A stretch of 5,509 bases of DNA from M55B167 sp964406095 (GTDB lineage: Bacteria > Verrucomicrobiota > Kiritimatiellia > RFP12 > UBA1067), in assembly GCA_964406095.1 (NCBI GenBank), contig CAYOQJ010000115.1, positions 1 through 5,509 on the forward strand, read 5' to 3'. The stretch's first letter is position 1; each line of letters starts with the position of its first letter. The notes beneath the pieces were generated by a model. That model saw only the letters and a list, made by a program, of their open reading frames with translations. It was not told where the DNA came from and did no database searches. Position numbers and translations under genes: made by a program. This document shows, in pieces, positions 4,940 through 5,509 of this stretch.

Positions 4940-5509
4940 GAGATGCTTGAGATAAGCTGCTGCTGGGCGCATGCCCGCCACTATTTTTATAAAGCGAAAG
5001 ATGAATCCGCACTGGCTCGCAGCATACTCAAAGAGTTATCCAAACTTTATCACATTGAAACCATTCTGCGGGAGAGCGGCAGTTCAGCTTGTGAACGAAA
5101 AGCTTTAAGGATGAAAGAGAGCCGCCCTGTTTTAGACACCATCAAAGAAAAGATCGAAAGACAGAGATCAAAGCATCTACCGCAGAGCCTGACGGGAAAA
5201 GCGATTAGCTACACACTGAACCTCTGGGATGAACTGAATGTTTATGTGGAAAACGGCGAACTGGATATCGACAACAACTCGGTTGCAAATATAATCCGCG
5301 TCCCTGCGCTTGGCAAGAAAAATTGGCTCTTCTTTGGCTCCAAAGATGCGGGAGTTCAGAGTGCCATCATAATGACGGTGCTGCTTAACTGCAAAATGCA
5401 CGGGGTCAATCCGGAAGAATACCTCGAAGACGTGCTCAGCCGCCTGCCGCATATCACCAATGTCGAGGCCAGGGAATTAACGCCGACCAAGTGGCTGGCA
5501 GCCAGGCAG
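4940..5509 (+). pseudogene. tnpC: IS66-family transposase, C-terminal part with catalytic Glu lost
   Basis: From about 4955 to the right edge the plus strand is open and encodes CCWAHARHYFYKAKDE, then LTGKAISYTLNLWDEL, GELDIDNNSVANIIR, LGKKNWLFFGSKDAG and VNPEEYLEDVLSRLP. This is the C-terminal half of the DDE_Tnp_IS66 domain followed by the IS66 C-terminal element. Roughly 185 of the usual 500 or so residues are present; the N-terminus and the first catalytic Asp residues are missing on the left. The signature normally reads DNNxxE(N/R)xIR, with Glu as the third catalytic acid. Here GCA at 5285-5287 encodes Ala in its place, so the protein would be dead even if complete. The frame leaves the window near its natural end (LTPTKW). 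It abuts the IstB fragment within about 20 bases, on the opposite strand. Confidence 0.85.

Overview
This window looks like accessory DNA from a Gram-negative environmental or gut bacterium of the PVC group (Planctomycetes, Lentisphaerota, Kiritimatiellota or Verrucomicrobia). The assignment is an inference. It rests on a secreted iduronate-2-sulfatase-type sulfatase, a secreted beta-propeller protein of a kind common in those sulfatase-rich genomes, and dense insertion-sequence and toxin-antitoxin debris. No ribosomal or other phylogenetic marker is present.

Layout, left to right. Positions 1-252 hold the 5' end of an unrecognised minus-strand gene with a good ribosome binding site; a perfect 14-bp palindrome lies in its leader. 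Positions 253-1078 have no convincing protein gene. They contain a GC-rich, hairpin-dense island (about 535-710), a possible plus-strand promoter before it (369-397), a weak intrinsic terminator after it (812-834), and a 26-codon hydrophobic reading frame (969-1049). Positions 1079-2476 (minus) encode a 465-residue exported protein with Asp-box-like repeats, probably a five-bladed beta-propeller of glycoside-hydrolase type. Positions 2506-3061 (minus) are a toxin-antitoxin graveyard: a RelE/ParE-like toxin that has lost its C-terminal half and a VapC PIN toxin that has lost its N-terminus and its antitoxin. Positions 3196-4629 (plus) encode a complete exported sulfatase with the CAPSR formylglycine motif. 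Its last codons run into a heptamer tandem repeat (4615-4684). From about 4685 to the window end are insertion-sequence remains: the C-terminal end of an IS21-family IstB (minus) joined directly to the C-terminal third of an IS66-family transposase (plus) whose expected catalytic Glu is Ala.

How the parts may work together. The sulfatase and the beta-propeller protein are divergent, both exported, and separated only by dead toxin genes, so they may be two parts of a locus acting on a sulfated polysaccharide. Each has a clear sigma70-like promoter. The sulfatase promoter (TTGAGT-N17-GATAAT with an extended -10 TG) would place the transcript start at about the ATG, which suggests a leaderless mRNA. 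The beta-propeller promoter (TTGACA-N17-CATAAT) lies just past the point where the RelE-like gene breaks off. The most rewarding places to check are these two promoters, the hairpin island, and the repeat that supplies the sulfatase stop codon. I did not find a recognisable new defence or RNA-guided system.
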